52,540 bases of DNA. Origin: Desulfovibrionaceae bacterium. GTDB taxonomy: Bacteria; Desulfobacterota; Desulfovibrionia; Desulfovibrionales; Desulfovibrionaceae. Positions 44,010-52,444 of the stretch are shown piece after piece. Position numbers and translations under genes: made by a program. Position 1 is the first letter of the stretch. Every line of letters begins with the position of its first letter. The stretch is taken from the NCBI GenBank assembly GCA_009773665.1, contig WSYE01000029.1, positions 1 to 52,540 on the forward strand, read 5' to 3'. Below the pieces are notes generated by a model. The model was not told the DNA's origin. It did no database searches and saw only the letters and a list, made by a program, of their open reading frames with translations.

Positions 44010-44652
44010 TCTCGGGCTGATCTCCTTTGCTGACGCCCTGGCGCTGCAGGAGGCCGCCGTGCAGGACGTGCTGGACGGTGGCGAGGAGCGCCTGTTCGTG
44101 CTGGAGCACACTCCGGTGGTCACCTTTGGCCGACACGGGGGCGAGGCCTTTCTGCGCTTCACTCCGGACGAGCTACGCGCCCAGGGCGTGGACTGCGCCA
44201 AGGCCACGCGTGGCGGGAGCGTCACCTGCCACTTTCCGGGGCAGGCGGTCCTCTATCCGGTGACGCGCCTGTCCGGCAGGCCGGGCGGGCTGAAAAGCTT
44301 TTTCGACTCTCTGGAGCAGACCGCCATCACGGCGCTTGAGGGGCTTGGCATCCAGGCCGGGCGTTCGCCGGGCCGTCCGGGCGTGTGGGTTGGGCCGCGC
44401 AAGATCGCAAGCGTGGGCGTGGGCGTGCGCCGCTGGGTGAGCTATCACGGGCTGGCCCTGAACGTGGGGCCGGACCTGTCGCTCTTTTCCATGATAACCG
44501 CCTGCGGTCTGCCCGGCGTGCAGATGACTTCCGCCGCGCTGGAACTGGAACGGGCGGGAAAACCCGCCGCACAGGCGGACATGCAGACCATGAAAGACGC
44601 GCTGGTCCGGGCCTTCCTGGACGGCGCGCGAGATCAGGCCCATGAACAGTAG
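43996..44652 (+). CDS. lipB: Octanoyl-ACP:protein N-octanoyltransferase
   Basis: 218-residue LipB, which moves octanoate from acyl carrier protein to lipoate-dependent enzymes. Motifs present are EHTPVVTFGRHGG, ATRGGSVTCHFPGQ, the catalytic Lys136 in GPRKIAS and the acyl-thioester Cys170 in ITACGLPG. It overlaps the Rsm22-like gene by 14 bases and lipA by 11, indicating coupled translation with the next step of lipoate synthesis. Confidence 0.96.
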   Translation: MRVVDLGLISFADALALQEAAVQDVLDGGEERLFVLEHTPVVTFGRHGGEAFLRFTPDELRAQGVDCAKATRGGSVTCHFPGQAVLYPVTRLSGRPGGLKSFFDSLEQTAITALEGLGIQAGRSPGRPGVWVGPRKIASVGVGVRRWVSYHGLALNVGPDLSLFSMITACGLPGVQMTSAALELERAGKPAAQADMQTMKDALVRAFLDGARDQAHEQ

Positions 44653-45511
44653 CCCGCGTCTTCCAGCCTGGCTCAAGGTGAAGCCGCCCCAGGGCGAGGA
44701 GTTCTCCCGCACCGCGTCGGTGGTGGCCGGGCAGGAGCTGCACACCGTCTGCCGTCAGGCCCGCTGCCCCAACATGGCCGAGTGCTTCGGCAAGGGCGTG
44801 GCCACGTTCCTTATATTGGGAGGCGTGTGCAGCCGCTCCTGTGGGTTCTGCAACATCACGCCAGGCACCCCCTCGGGGCCGCCGGACCCCGACGAGCCTC
44901 GGCGCGTCTCCGCCGCAGCCGCAAAACTCGGTCTGAAGCATGTGGTGATCACCTCCGTGACCCGCGACGACCTGCCGGACGGCGGGGCGCAGCTGTTCGC
45001 GCAGACCATCCGCGCCGTGCGCGGCGAATTGCCGCAGGCCTCTGTCGAGGTGCTCATTCCCGATTTTCAGGGCGACGCGCAGGCCCTGGGCGCCGTGCTG
45101 GACGCTGCGCCGGACGTGTTGAACCACAACCTGGAGACCGTGCCCGAGCTCTATTCCACGGTGCGCCCCCAGGCGCGCTACGAACAGAGCCTGGAGCTTC
45201 TGGCGCGGGTCAAGGCCTTCGCGAAGGCAGGTGCCCCGGTCAAGTCCAAGAGCGGGCTGATGCTGGGCCTGGGGGAGACGCGCGAACAACTGACGCGGGT
45301 ACTTGAAGATCTGGCCCGCGTGGGCTGCGACATGGTCACCGTGGGGCAGTACCTGCGCCCGTCGCGGCGCAACCTCCCAGTCGTGCGCTACGTGGAGCCC
45401 GTCGAATTCGACGAGATCGCGGAACTCGGCCGGTGCTTGGGCATCCCGGTGATGTACTGCGGGCCTCTGGTCCGCTCCAGCCACGACGCCAAGGCGCTCC
45501 TGGGCGCGTAG
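44642..45511 (+). CDS. lipA: Lipoyl synthase, radical SAM
   Basis: 289-residue LipA, which inserts two sulfurs into protein-bound octanoyl groups. The auxiliary cluster ligands are Cys37, Cys42 and Cys48 (CRQARCPNMAEC). The radical-SAM ligands are Cys63, Cys67 and Cys70 (CSRSCGFC). The C-terminal RSSHDA supplies the serine ligand of the auxiliary cluster. All essential motifs are intact. It is the last gene of the operon and is followed by a 190-bp gap containing hairpin copy C. Confidence 0.97.
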   Translation: MNSSPRLPAWLKVKPPQGEEFSRTASVVAGQELHTVCRQARCPNMAECFGKGVATFLILGGVCSRSCGFCNITPGTPSGPPDPDEPRRVSAAAAKLGLKHVVITSVTRDDLPDGGAQLFAQTIRAVRGELPQASVEVLIPDFQGDAQALGAVLDAAPDVLNHNLETVPELYSTVRPQARYEQSLELLARVKAFAKAGAPVKSKSGLMLGLGETREQLTRVLEDLARVGCDMVTVGQYLRPSRRNLPVVRYVEPVEFDEIAELGRCLGIPVMYCGPLVRSSHDAKALLGA

Positions 45512-45540
45512 CCTCCCGGCTGCCCGCCCGTACGGCTGCG

Positions 45541-45601
45541 AACCAGCAGAAGGGAACCATGAGTTTTGATTTTGAAAAACATGTTCATGGTTTTCAAAAT
45601 C
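45541..45601 (-). repeat. Dispersed hairpin element, copy C
   Basis: An 11-bp perfect stem (45568-45578 with 45591-45601), an A-G mismatch and a further 3-bp CAT/ATG stem leave a GAAC tetraloop on the minus strand. The conserved flank reads ATGGTTCCCTTCTGCTGGTT on that strand, a diverged form of the flank in copies A and B. Unlike A and B it lies in the 5' leader of rfbC and antisense to it, so it may act as a leader hairpin or a terminator of lipA. Confidence 0.7.
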
Positions 45602-45701
45602 GTTGCGCCAGCCTTGTTTCGATCCGCCCGGCCCGGTTGCCGGGAGGAGGCGTATGGGATACAAACCGCCAGTTTCATCAGCATCACGAGGAGGTGACGC
45701 A

Positions 45702-46259
45702 GTGGGGTTTCAGGCTACAGGCATGCCAGGACTCTGGCTGTATGCCCCCAAGGTCTTCAAGGACGACCGGGGCTTCTTCATGGAGAGCTACAATCAGGCC
45801 ACGTTCGAGGCTCAGGGCCTGGCGCTTGCGTTCATCCAGGACAACCATGCGCTCTCGCGCAGCCAGGGCGTGTTGCGCGGTCTGCACTTCCAGAATCCGC
45901 CCAGGGCTCAGACCAAGCTTGTGCGCGTGACGCGCGGCGAAGTGCTGGACGTGGTGGTGGACCTACGCCGGGGTTCCCCGACGTATGGCCAGTGGAAATC
46001 CTTCGTGCTCTCCGAGTCGAATTTTCTCCAGCTGCTCGTGCCCAAGGGGTTCGCCCACGGCTACCTGACGCTGACCCCCGACGTGGAGTTCCTCTATAAG
46101 GTTGACGACGTCTATTTCCCGGCCCACGACAGCGGCATCGCCTGGAACGATCCTGACTTGGGCATCGAGTGGGGCGTTGCCAACCCGATCCTGTCGCCCA
46201 AGGACGCCCAGCAGGGCCGCTTCAAGGACTTTCAGTCACCCTTCGAGTTCGAAGGCTGA
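45702..46259 (+). CDS. rfbC: dTDP-4-dehydrorhamnose 3,5-epimerase
   Basis: 185-residue cupin-fold epimerase of the dTDP-L-rhamnose pathway (also called RmlC). Typical blocks are VFKDDRGFFMESYNQATF, QDNHALSRSQGVLRGLHFQ with the catalytic His, LDVVVDLRRGSPTYG and VPKGFAHGYLTLT. The GTG at 45702 is chosen because AGGAGG sits seven bases upstream and the product then starts as in known family members. Upstream TTG and ATG starts would add residues with no family match. The next gene, manC, begins 19 bases after the stop. Confidence 0.94.
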   Translation: MGFQATGMPGLWLYAPKVFKDDRGFFMESYNQATFEAQGLALAFIQDNHALSRSQGVLRGLHFQNPPRAQTKLVRVTRGEVLDVVVDLRRGSPTYGQWKSFVLSESNFLQLLVPKGFAHGYLTLTPDVEFLYKVDDVYFPAHDSGIAWNDPDLGIEWGVANPILSPKDAQQGRFKDFQSPFEFEG

Positions 46260-46278
46260 ACCCACACGAGAGGCTAAC

Positions 46279-47721
46279 ATGACCGGCTCCCCTGACCGCA
46301 AGGACCTGTTCGCCACCTGCCACGCCGTGATTCTGGCCGGAGGCTCCGGCACCCGGCTCTGGCCCATGTCGCGCACGCTGCTGCCCAAGCAGCTCCTGTC
46401 GCTGGACGGCGGGCAGACTCTGCTCAAGCGCACCGTGTCGCGCGCCCTGGAGGCCTTCGACCCCGGACACGTCTGGGTGGTCACCAACGAGGAGCACGTC
46501 TTCGAGGTCCGGGGGCAGCTGCGCGAGGTCAATCCGGCGCTGGAAAAGGGCGCTCTGGCCGAGCCCATGGGCAGAAACACCCTCCCGGCCATCCTCCTGG
46601 CTCTGGACAAGATCGTGGACCAGGACCCTGAAGCTCTGGTGGCCGTGTTCCCCTCCGACCACCTGATCGAATCCAACGGCGGCTGGCTGGACACCCTGGC
46701 CGACGCGCTGCCCCTGGCCCGCGACGGTCGCCTGGTGACGTTTGGCATAAAGCCCACCAAGCCCGAAACCGGCTACGGCTACATCCGCAAGGGCGAGCCC
46801 CTTGGCCCCGGCGCGTTCGACGTGCGTTCTTTCGTGGAGAAGCCGGACGCAGCTACCGCCGCCGTCTATCTGCAAAGCGGCGAATACTACTGGAACAGCG
46901 GCATGTTCGTGTTCTCCGCCCAGGCCTTCCTGGACGCGGTGCGCACCCTTCAGCCCGTGTTCTGGGGGTGGTGGGAGCGCCGCAAGGAGGCTCCGCTGGG
47001 CTGCGGCTACGCAAGCCTGCCCGACATCTCCGTGGACTACGCGGTGGTCGAGAAGATGACCCGCCAGGCCATGGTGGAGGCGCGCTTCGACTGGGACGAC
47101 CTGGGCAACTGGGAAGCCATCTACCGCATGGGCCACAAGGACCAGGGCGGCAACGCTGTGCAGGGCGACGTGCTGGCCCAGGGCTGCCGGGACAACCTGC
47201 TGATATCGCAGGGCGGGAAGCTGGCCTGCGTGGGCCTTGAGGACATGATCGTGGTCCAGACCCGCGACGCCACCCTGGTTTGTCCGCGCAGCGAGTCCCA
47301 GAAGGTCAAGGATCTGGTCACGGCGCTGAAAGACGAGGGCAGCCAGTTGGTCAACGCCCACGTCACGGTGCGCCGTCCCTGGGGCAGCTACACGGTGCTG
47401 GAGGGCGGCCCCCACTACAAGATCAAGCGCATTGAGGTGCCCGCAGGCGGCAAGCTGTCGCTTCAGATGCATCATCACCGCTCCGAGCACTGGGTGGTGG
47501 TGTCCGGCACGGCACTGGTGCAGGTGAACGACAAGGAAATGCTGCTCACCGAGAACCAGTCCATCGACATCCCCAAGACCGCCACGCACAGGCTGTCCAA
47601 CCCCGGCAAGGTCCCGGTGGAGATCATCGAGATCCAGACCGGGCCGTACCTGGAGGAGGACGACATCGTCCGCTTCGAGGATGTCTACGGGCGCAACAAG
47701 AAACCTGGGTGCGAGACATAG
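46279..47721 (+). CDS. manC: Mannose-1-P guanylyltransferase / Man-6-P isomerase
   Basis: 480-residue type II bifunctional enzyme making GDP-mannose. The N-terminal nucleotidyltransferase has VILAGGSGTRLWPMSR and PKQLL, then FPSDHLI, ETGYGYI and FVEKP. The C-terminal cupin has RPWGSYTVLE, SLQMHHHRSEHW and IPKTATHRLSN, the isomerase part. GAGAGG lies upstream of the ATG. With rfbC this supplies rhamnose and mannose donors for LPS or capsule. The following gene starts 31 bases after the stop but belongs to a different pathway. Confidence 0.96.
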   Translation: MTGSPDRKDLFATCHAVILAGGSGTRLWPMSRTLLPKQLLSLDGGQTLLKRTVSRALEAFDPGHVWVVTNEEHVFEVRGQLREVNPALEKGALAEPMGRNTLPAILLALDKIVDQDPEALVAVFPSDHLIESNGGWLDTLADALPLARDGRLVTFGIKPTKPETGYGYIRKGEPLGPGAFDVRSFVEKPDAATAAVYLQSGEYYWNSGMFVFSAQAFLDAVRTLQPVFWGWWERRKEAPLGCGYASLPDISVDYAVVEKMTRQAMVEARFDWDDLGNWEAIYRMGHKDQGGNAVQGDVLAQGCRDNLLISQGGKLACVGLEDMIVVQTRDATLVCPRSESQKVKDLVTALKDEGSQLVNAHVTVRRPWGSYTVLEGGPHYKIKRIEVPAGGKLSLQMHHHRSEHWVVVSGTALVQVNDKEMLLTENQSIDIPKTATHRLSNPGKVPVEIIEIQTGPYLEEDDIVRFEDVYGRNKKPGCET

Positions 47722-47752
47722 GCTGGTCGGTCTTGGTGATTTGCAGAAACGT

Positions 47753-48352
47753 ATGTCCGTGACGCATGAACGCGCCGCGAGCGAAATCCCGTCGGGAGGG
47801 CGCTTCCGGCGCGGCTCCCGTGAGCTCTGGGCGTTGTGTGCGGCCCTGGGTCTGATCGCCGGGCTTGCAGCCGGGTGGCTCGGGTATCCCAGGCTTACGT
47901 CGGTGGTCCTGACGCAGCCCATCCGCTTCAGCCATTCGGCCCACGCCAAGCAGGACGTGGCCTGCCGGACCTGTCATTTCGAAGGTCCCGACGGGACCTT
48001 CAACGGCTTCCCGGACATCGGCGTGTGCGCCTCCTGCCACGCCGAGCCTACGGGAGGGCGCTCCGAAGACGAAAAAGAGGCCGACAAGCTGGTGGTGGAG
48101 TACGTGCGCGGCAAAAAGGCCGTCCCCTGGCTGTCCCTGGCGCGCCAGCCGGACCACGTGCTCTTCGACCACGGGCCGCATCTTCGCTTCGGCTGTCCGG
48201 CCTGCCACCCGGACATGTCCCACCAGGATTATCCCGAACTCAGACAAAACCGGGTTTCCGGTTACCGCAACTGGACCATGTCCATGGAGCGCTGCCAGAC
48301 CTGCCATCGGCAGCAGTCGGCCTCCGTGGATTGCGTCTCGTGCCACAGGTAG
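47753..48352 (+). CDS. qrcA: Qrc-like multihaem cytochrome c subunit, five CxxCH
   Basis: 199-residue membrane-anchored cytochrome. One helix lies at about 24-46, followed by a periplasmic domain with five CxxCH haem sites at residues 71, 92, 148, 181 and 194. Its place before QrcB/C-like genes suggests the cytochrome subunit of a menaquinone:cytochrome c3 oxidoreductase (Qrc), which passes electrons between periplasmic cytochromes and the quinone pool. From memory, characterised QrcA has six haems and the related ActA of alternative complex III has five. No strong ribosome site is visible. The ATG at 47753 is chosen over one in the manC 3' end. Confidence 0.82.
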   Translation: MSVTHERAASEIPSGGRFRRGSRELWALCAALGLIAGLAAGWLGYPRLTSVVLTQPIRFSHSAHAKQDVACRTCHFEGPDGTFNGFPDIGVCASCHAEPTGGRSEDEKEADKLVVEYVRGKKAVPWLSLARQPDHVLFDHGPHLRFGCPACHPDMSHQDYPELRQNRVSGYRNWTMSMERCQTCHRQQSASVDCVSCHR

Positions 48353-48357
48353 GGCGC

Positions 48358-50496
48358 ATGGGCTTTGGGCGAAGGGAATTTCTGGGCATATCGGCGGGAT
48401 TGGCGGCAGGGTTGGCGCTCAGCCCCGCCTCCTGGCGTCTGGCGCGCGACCTGACCCGCCAGAGCCAGGACCCGCCCTGGTTGGCCTCGCTGCCCAAGGG
48501 GCAACTTCTCGAGGCCACGACCACCAGCCTGGCCTGTCCCGGCGCGCCAGGTATCACCGTGCTGGCCGCGCAGGGACGCCCGCTCATCGTGCGCGGCAAC
48601 CCGGAGCATCCCCTGAGCCGTGGCGCACTGAGCCCGGCAGCCCAGGCCGAGGCGTACTCGCTGTATCATCCCCGGCGTGTGGCCGGGCCACTTAAGCGAA
48701 ACGCGGCCGGAGCGCTCGAGCCAGTGTCCTGGGCTGCGGCCCTGGAGTTGCTGACTGAACGGCTCAAGGCGGCGGGTGGGGGAGTGCTGGCCGTAGGTCC
48801 GGCACGCGAGGGGACGCTTCAGAACCTGCTTGCCGAGTTCATGGCCGGATTCGGAGACGGAGGCGGCCCCGGCGGTTCCGGTGGATACTTGCGCATGCCT
48901 TGCGAGGCGGACACGGCGCGGGCCGCGCTGGCCCTCATGGGGGGCGCAGGCCAGCCGGGATACGACCTGGATAATGCTCCAGGCCTTGTGCTGCTGGGAG
49001 CGGACGCGTTCGACTCCATGCCTGCGTCTGTGCATTTTCGTAAAACCTGGGGGCAGAAAGCGCAGGAGTTTTCCTGCTTCTTCGGCCCGGTTCACGGCGC
49101 GAGCGCGGCCCTCTGCCAGGAGTGGCTGCCCCTGGCCAGCGGTCGCGAATCCCACGTAGCCCTGGGCCTGGCCTGGCATCTTGCGGACCTGGGCCGCCTG
49201 GGCGGGGACGCGGCGCGGATACCGGACCTGCGCGAATTTCTGGCCCTGGTGCGACAGCGGTTCGGACCCGCCGAGGTGGAGCGCGAGACAGGGCTGCCCC
49301 CCCAGGCGCTCCGGCTGGTAGCCATGCAGGTCGCCCAGGGGGCGCTGGCCGTGCCGGGTTCTCCGGCAGGGCAGGGCGCAGGACTGGCCCCTATGGTGGC
49401 GGGGCTTGCGCTCTCGGTGCTGGCCGGACGCGTGAATCGTTCCGGCGGCGTGTATTTGACAGGGGAAGCAGGGGAGCGCGCCGCAACGCGGGCCAGCGTC
49501 GTGGGGCTCCCGGAGCGCTTCAAGGAGATCGCCCTGGGGCTGGCCCAGGCGCCTGAGGTGCTGCTGCTCATGGAAACGGACCCCGCCGCCGGGCTACCCT
49601 GCACCGATCTGGCTGTCCGGGCCATGAAAAAAGCCGGATTCCGGGTGGCCTTCACCTCCGTGCTGAACGCGTCGGCCAAAATGTGCGATCTGGTGCTGCC
49701 CGCGCCTATGCCCCTGGAGCGCTGGGACGACGTCGAAACGCCGTACGGGCTGGCATTTTCCACCTACGGTCTGGCCCGGCCCCTGGTCAGGGCCGGGGCC
49801 GACGCGCGCCACCCTGGCGACGTGCTCCTGGACCTCTCTGCGCGCCTGGGGCGTCCGCTGAAATATTCCTCCTTCCGGCAGATGCTTCGAGAGCGAGTGG
49901 CGTTGCTGGAAGGCTCGGGCGGCTATGTGGCCGGGCGCGTCGCGCCCTGGCAGGTGCTGGCCGGAGCACCCCAGCCCGCCCCGGAGGCCGATCTGTGGAA
50001 GGCCCTGTCTGAAGGGGCTCTTTGGGTCAGGCCGGAGCAGGCTCCGGTCCCCGCGTTGTCCTGTGGTGCGGCCTTTCTGGCCAAGGCCACGGCCCCAGCA
50101 GCCATCGATCTTTCCCTGCCGCTCACGCTGGCCCTTCAGTCCACTCAGCGCACCGGCGTTCCCGGCATGGGCGTCCCGCTCCAGAGCCTTACAGCTATCC
50201 GGAAAGACGAGGCGCGCGGCGCGCTGTCCGTGGCCAGGATGAACGGTGCAACGGCCCGGCTGGTTCGCGTCAGGCAGGGCGACACGGTGCGTTTGGCCGG
50301 GCCATCCGGACGGATGGAGGCCCTGGTGGATCTGGACGAGTCTGTCATGGACGGGCATGTGGCCCTGCTTTTGGGCCTTGGCCAATGTGAGGGCGAGCCG
50401 GGCGGCAACGCCCAGCGGCTGACGGCCACCACCCCGGAACCCGTGAGCGGACGCTCGACCTGGGCCGCCTGCCGGGTCAGCCTGGAGCGCATATGA
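48358..50496 (+). CDS. qrcB: Qrc-like molybdopterin-oxidoreductase-fold subunit
   Basis: 712-residue periplasmic subunit with a twin-arginine signal (GRREFLGISAGLAAG). It has the overall fold pattern of the molybdopterin oxidoreductase superfamily, such as IVRGNPEHPLSRG and a C-terminal dinucleotide-binding region. The usual N-terminal four-Cys cluster motif and a Mo-ligand Cys/Sec are not seen; only SLACPGAPG remains. This matches QrcB and ActB, which keep the fold without the molybdenum site. It starts six bases after the cytochrome stop and overlaps the Fe-S subunit by ATGA. An upstream in-frame reading lies inside the cytochrome gene and was rejected. Confidence 0.85.
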   Translation: MGFGRREFLGISAGLAAGLALSPASWRLARDLTRQSQDPPWLASLPKGQLLEATTTSLACPGAPGITVLAAQGRPLIVRGNPEHPLSRGALSPAAQAEAYSLYHPRRVAGPLKRNAAGALEPVSWAAALELLTERLKAAGGGVLAVGPAREGTLQNLLAEFMAGFGDGGGPGGSGGYLRMPCEADTARAALALMGGAGQPGYDLDNAPGLVLLGADAFDSMPASVHFRKTWGQKAQEFSCFFGPVHGASAALCQEWLPLASGRESHVALGLAWHLADLGRLGGDAARIPDLREFLALVRQRFGPAEVERETGLPPQALRLVAMQVAQGALAVPGSPAGQGAGLAPMVAGLALSVLAGRVNRSGGVYLTGEAGERAATRASVVGLPERFKEIALGLAQAPEVLLLMETDPAAGLPCTDLAVRAMKKAGFRVAFTSVLNASAKMCDLVLPAPMPLERWDDVETPYGLAFSTYGLARPLVRAGADARHPGDVLLDLSARLGRPLKYSSFRQMLRERVALLEGSGGYVAGRVAPWQVLAGAPQPAPEADLWKALSEGALWVRPEQAPVPALSCGAAFLAKATAPAAIDLSLPLTLALQSTQRTGVPGMGVPLQSLTAIRKDEARGALSVARMNGATARLVRVRQGDTVRLAGPSGRMEALVDLDESVMDGHVALLLGLGQCEGEPGGNAQRLTATTPEPVSGRSTWAACRVSLERI

Positions 50497-51170
50497 GCGG
50501 TGTGGTCTGGGGCATGGTCATCGATCTGGACCGCTGCACCGGGTGCGGCGTCTGCCAGAGCGCCTGCCGCCTGGAAAACAACATCCCGCCGCAGCAGGGG
50601 GGGCGCGATTCAGACTGGATCTCAGTGGCGCGCGAAGTGAATGGCCAGGCCTTTCCCGAATCGGACGCCCTGTTTCTGCCCAAGCCCTGTATGCACTGTG
50701 AGCATCCGCCATGCGTAGCGGCCTGCCCCGTGGGAGCCACGGTCAAGAGCGGGCAGGGCGGTATCGTGAGCCAGAATCCTGCCCGGTGCATCGGATGCCG
50801 GGCCTGCATGAAGGCCTGCCCGTACGGAGTCCGCCGCTTCACCTGGACGGACCCGTCCTGGCCCCGTGGCATGGACGCCACGCTCACGCCGTTTGCCTCG
50901 GTGCGGCCAAAGGGCGTGGTGGAGAAGTGCACCTTCTGCGCGCACCGGCTTGTGCTGGGCAATTCCGGCGTATCTGGCGCGCGGGAGCAGGATGGAACGG
51001 GCGGATTCGTCACCGCCTGCGCCCAGGCCTGCCCCACCGGAGCCATCGAGTTCGGCGAAATCGCCACGTTGCTGCGGGGGCGCGAGGCGTTCGCCCTCCT
51101 GGCGGAGCAGGGGACCGGGCCGCAGGTGCATTACGTCACCAGGCGCGCATGGGTACGAGGCGGTAAATGA
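50493..51170 (+). CDS. qrcC: Qrc-like iron-sulfur subunit
   Basis: 225-residue electron-transfer protein with four ferredoxin-like clusters: CTGCGVCQSAC (from Cys15), CMHCEHPPCVAAC, CIGCRACMKAC, and a fourth formed by CTFC with CAQAC plus CPTG. It is of the DmsB/NrfC/PsrB family and would relay electrons between the membrane subunit and the cytochrome/QrcB side. The start overlaps the previous stop (ATGA) and its own stop overlaps the next ATG, so all four genes are tightly coupled. Confidence 0.9.
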   Translation: MSGVVWGMVIDLDRCTGCGVCQSACRLENNIPPQQGGRDSDWISVAREVNGQAFPESDALFLPKPCMHCEHPPCVAACPVGATVKSGQGGIVSQNPARCIGCRACMKACPYGVRRFTWTDPSWPRGMDATLTPFASVRPKGVVEKCTFCAHRLVLGNSGVSGAREQDGTGGFVTACAQACPTGAIEFGEIATLLRGREAFALLAEQGTGPQVHYVTRRAWVRGGK

Positions 51171-51802
51171 CGGCCAGCGTGATGCCCTGGCTTGCCGCCG
51201 TGCTGCTGGCGGCGCTTGGCTGGTACGCCCTGGTTCCGGTCTGGACGCAGGGCCTTGGAGGCGTGGTGATTGGTCCAGACGGGCAACCGTCTCTCTGGAT
51301 GGCTGCGGTCAGAGTGGGGTGGCTTGCGGTACTGACCGCCATGGGATGCTGCCTGGCGTACTGGCCGAAGGCGGCTGAAAGTTGGCGGCCCGGCTTTGCG
51401 CGCTCACGGGCCGTGGGGACCTGGGCGCTGGTTACGGTCGTGATCCTGTATCTGGCCATGGCTGGACAGCCGTTGAGACTCTGGTACCTGCTGGCGCACG
51501 GAGTCTGGGACGTCCCGTTTGTTGCCGGGGGTACGGCCCTGCTGGTTTCCGGCGTGTTCTTCAGAGTGGTGGGAAAGGTCCCCCGGGTAGTGGGAGCGCT
51601 GCTGACGCTTGTCACGGCAGGGGGGTGGAGGATGTCGTCGACGGGAATAATTCAATCTTTTTACCCAGGAAACGCATTTCCTGCTTGCATTGACTGGGCG
51701 GTTCTGGCATTTGCCCTCTCCTGCGGCGCATTCGCCGCCTGGATGAACACGGACGACACGTCCAGAGTTGTTCAGGCACAGGATCGGCAGAAAGATTTTT
51801 GA
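51167..51802 (+). CDS. Small polytopic membrane subunit of the Qrc-like complex
   Basis: 211-residue protein with about six membrane segments (roughly 5-25, 48-66, 82-98, 112-131, 137-152, 170-192) and a polar tail. By position it should be the quinone-interacting subunit. Typical QrcD/NrfD proteins have about ten helices and some 400 residues. Only GQPLRLWYLLAH recalls an NrfD motif. It may be a shrunken NrfD relative, a truncated gene or an unrelated membrane subunit. The ATG overlaps the qrcC-like stop. Confidence 0.75.
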   Translation: MTASVMPWLAAVLLAALGWYALVPVWTQGLGGVVIGPDGQPSLWMAAVRVGWLAVLTAMGCCLAYWPKAAESWRPGFARSRAVGTWALVTVVILYLAMAGQPLRLWYLLAHGVWDVPFVAGGTALLVSGVFFRVVGKVPRVVGALLTLVTAGGWRMSSTGIIQSFYPGNAFPACIDWAVLAFALSCGAFAAWMNTDDTSRVVQAQDRQKDF

Positions 51803-51820
51803 AAGATTGGATGCGGGAAC

Positions 51821-51917
51821 TTGACAAGTCTTCGGACATGATGCATTTAACCCGTCGCTCTTTGAGATTGGAAGGCAAATCCCGCTGGGGTTGTGAAAAT
51901 AACCCTTGCGTTAGACT
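51821..51917 (+). promoter_or_regulatory. Candidate promoter region of the tRNA-tuf operon
   Basis: TTGACA at 51821-51826 has only a poor -10 at normal spacing. TTGTGA at 51891-51896 with TAGACT at 51912-51917 is 15 bases apart and lies just before the first tRNA. Either could be the stable-RNA promoter. Both are predictions. Confidence 0.3.
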
Positions 51918-51947
51918 GGAGATTGGGCTAGCTCTCGCCGTCTTGGC

Positions 51948-52023
51948 GCTGGCGTAGCTCAACTGGTAGAGCAGCTGATTTGTAATCAGCAGGTTGCGGG
52001 TTCAAGTCCCTTCGCCAGCTCCA
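51948..52023 (+). tRNA. tRNA-Thr (UGU)
   Basis: 76 bases with encoded CCA. Acceptor GCTGGCG pairs with CGCCAGC. The anticodon stem GCTGA/TCAGC holds loop TTTGTAA, anticodon TGT. The T-arm contains GGGTTCAAGTCCC. Confidence 0.97.
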
Positions 52024-52034
52024 GGAAAAAAGAT

Positions 52035-52120
52035 GGTGGGGTTCCCGAGTGGCCAAAGGGAACAGACTGTAAATCTGTCGGCGTCAGCCTTCGGTGGTTC
52101 AAATCCACCCCCCACCACCA
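52035..52120 (+). tRNA. tRNA-Tyr (GUA)
   Basis: 86 bases with encoded CCA and a long variable arm, as expected for this class II tRNA. Acceptor GGTGGGG pairs with CCCCACC. The anticodon loop is CTGTAAA, anticodon GTA. Confidence 0.97.
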
Positions 52121-52180
52121 CGAGTTGATTGTAAGAAGCGCAGGAGACGGATATATCGTCGTTCGGACTGCGGATATGAC

Positions 52181-52257
52181 GCGGGAATAGCTCAATTGGC
52201 TAGAGCATCAGCCTTCCAAGCTGAGGGTTGCGGGTTCGAGTCCCGTTTCCCGCTCCA
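52181..52257 (+). tRNA. tRNA-Gly (UCC)
   Basis: 77 bases with encoded CCA. Acceptor GCGGGAA pairs with TTCCCGC. The anticodon stem TCAGC/GCTGA holds loop CTTCCAA, anticodon TCC. Confidence 0.97.
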
Positions 52258-52292
52258 CGTCACGTCCCCACCGGCCTCGCTTCATTGAGAAG

Positions 52293-52368
<76 letters not shown>

Positions 52369-52444
52369 CACATACATACAAGCACAAACAAGATCTTACG
52401 TGGCGGCAGCCACCACCAAGAACGACCATTTGAGGGGGATTACC

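Noticed and set aside
45559-45930. Leader ORF upstream of and overlapping rfbC
   Set aside because: It has a fair ribosome site (AAGGG) but its first codons are hairpin copy C and the rest is an out-of-frame reading of rfbC. A regulatory leader is possible but not supported.
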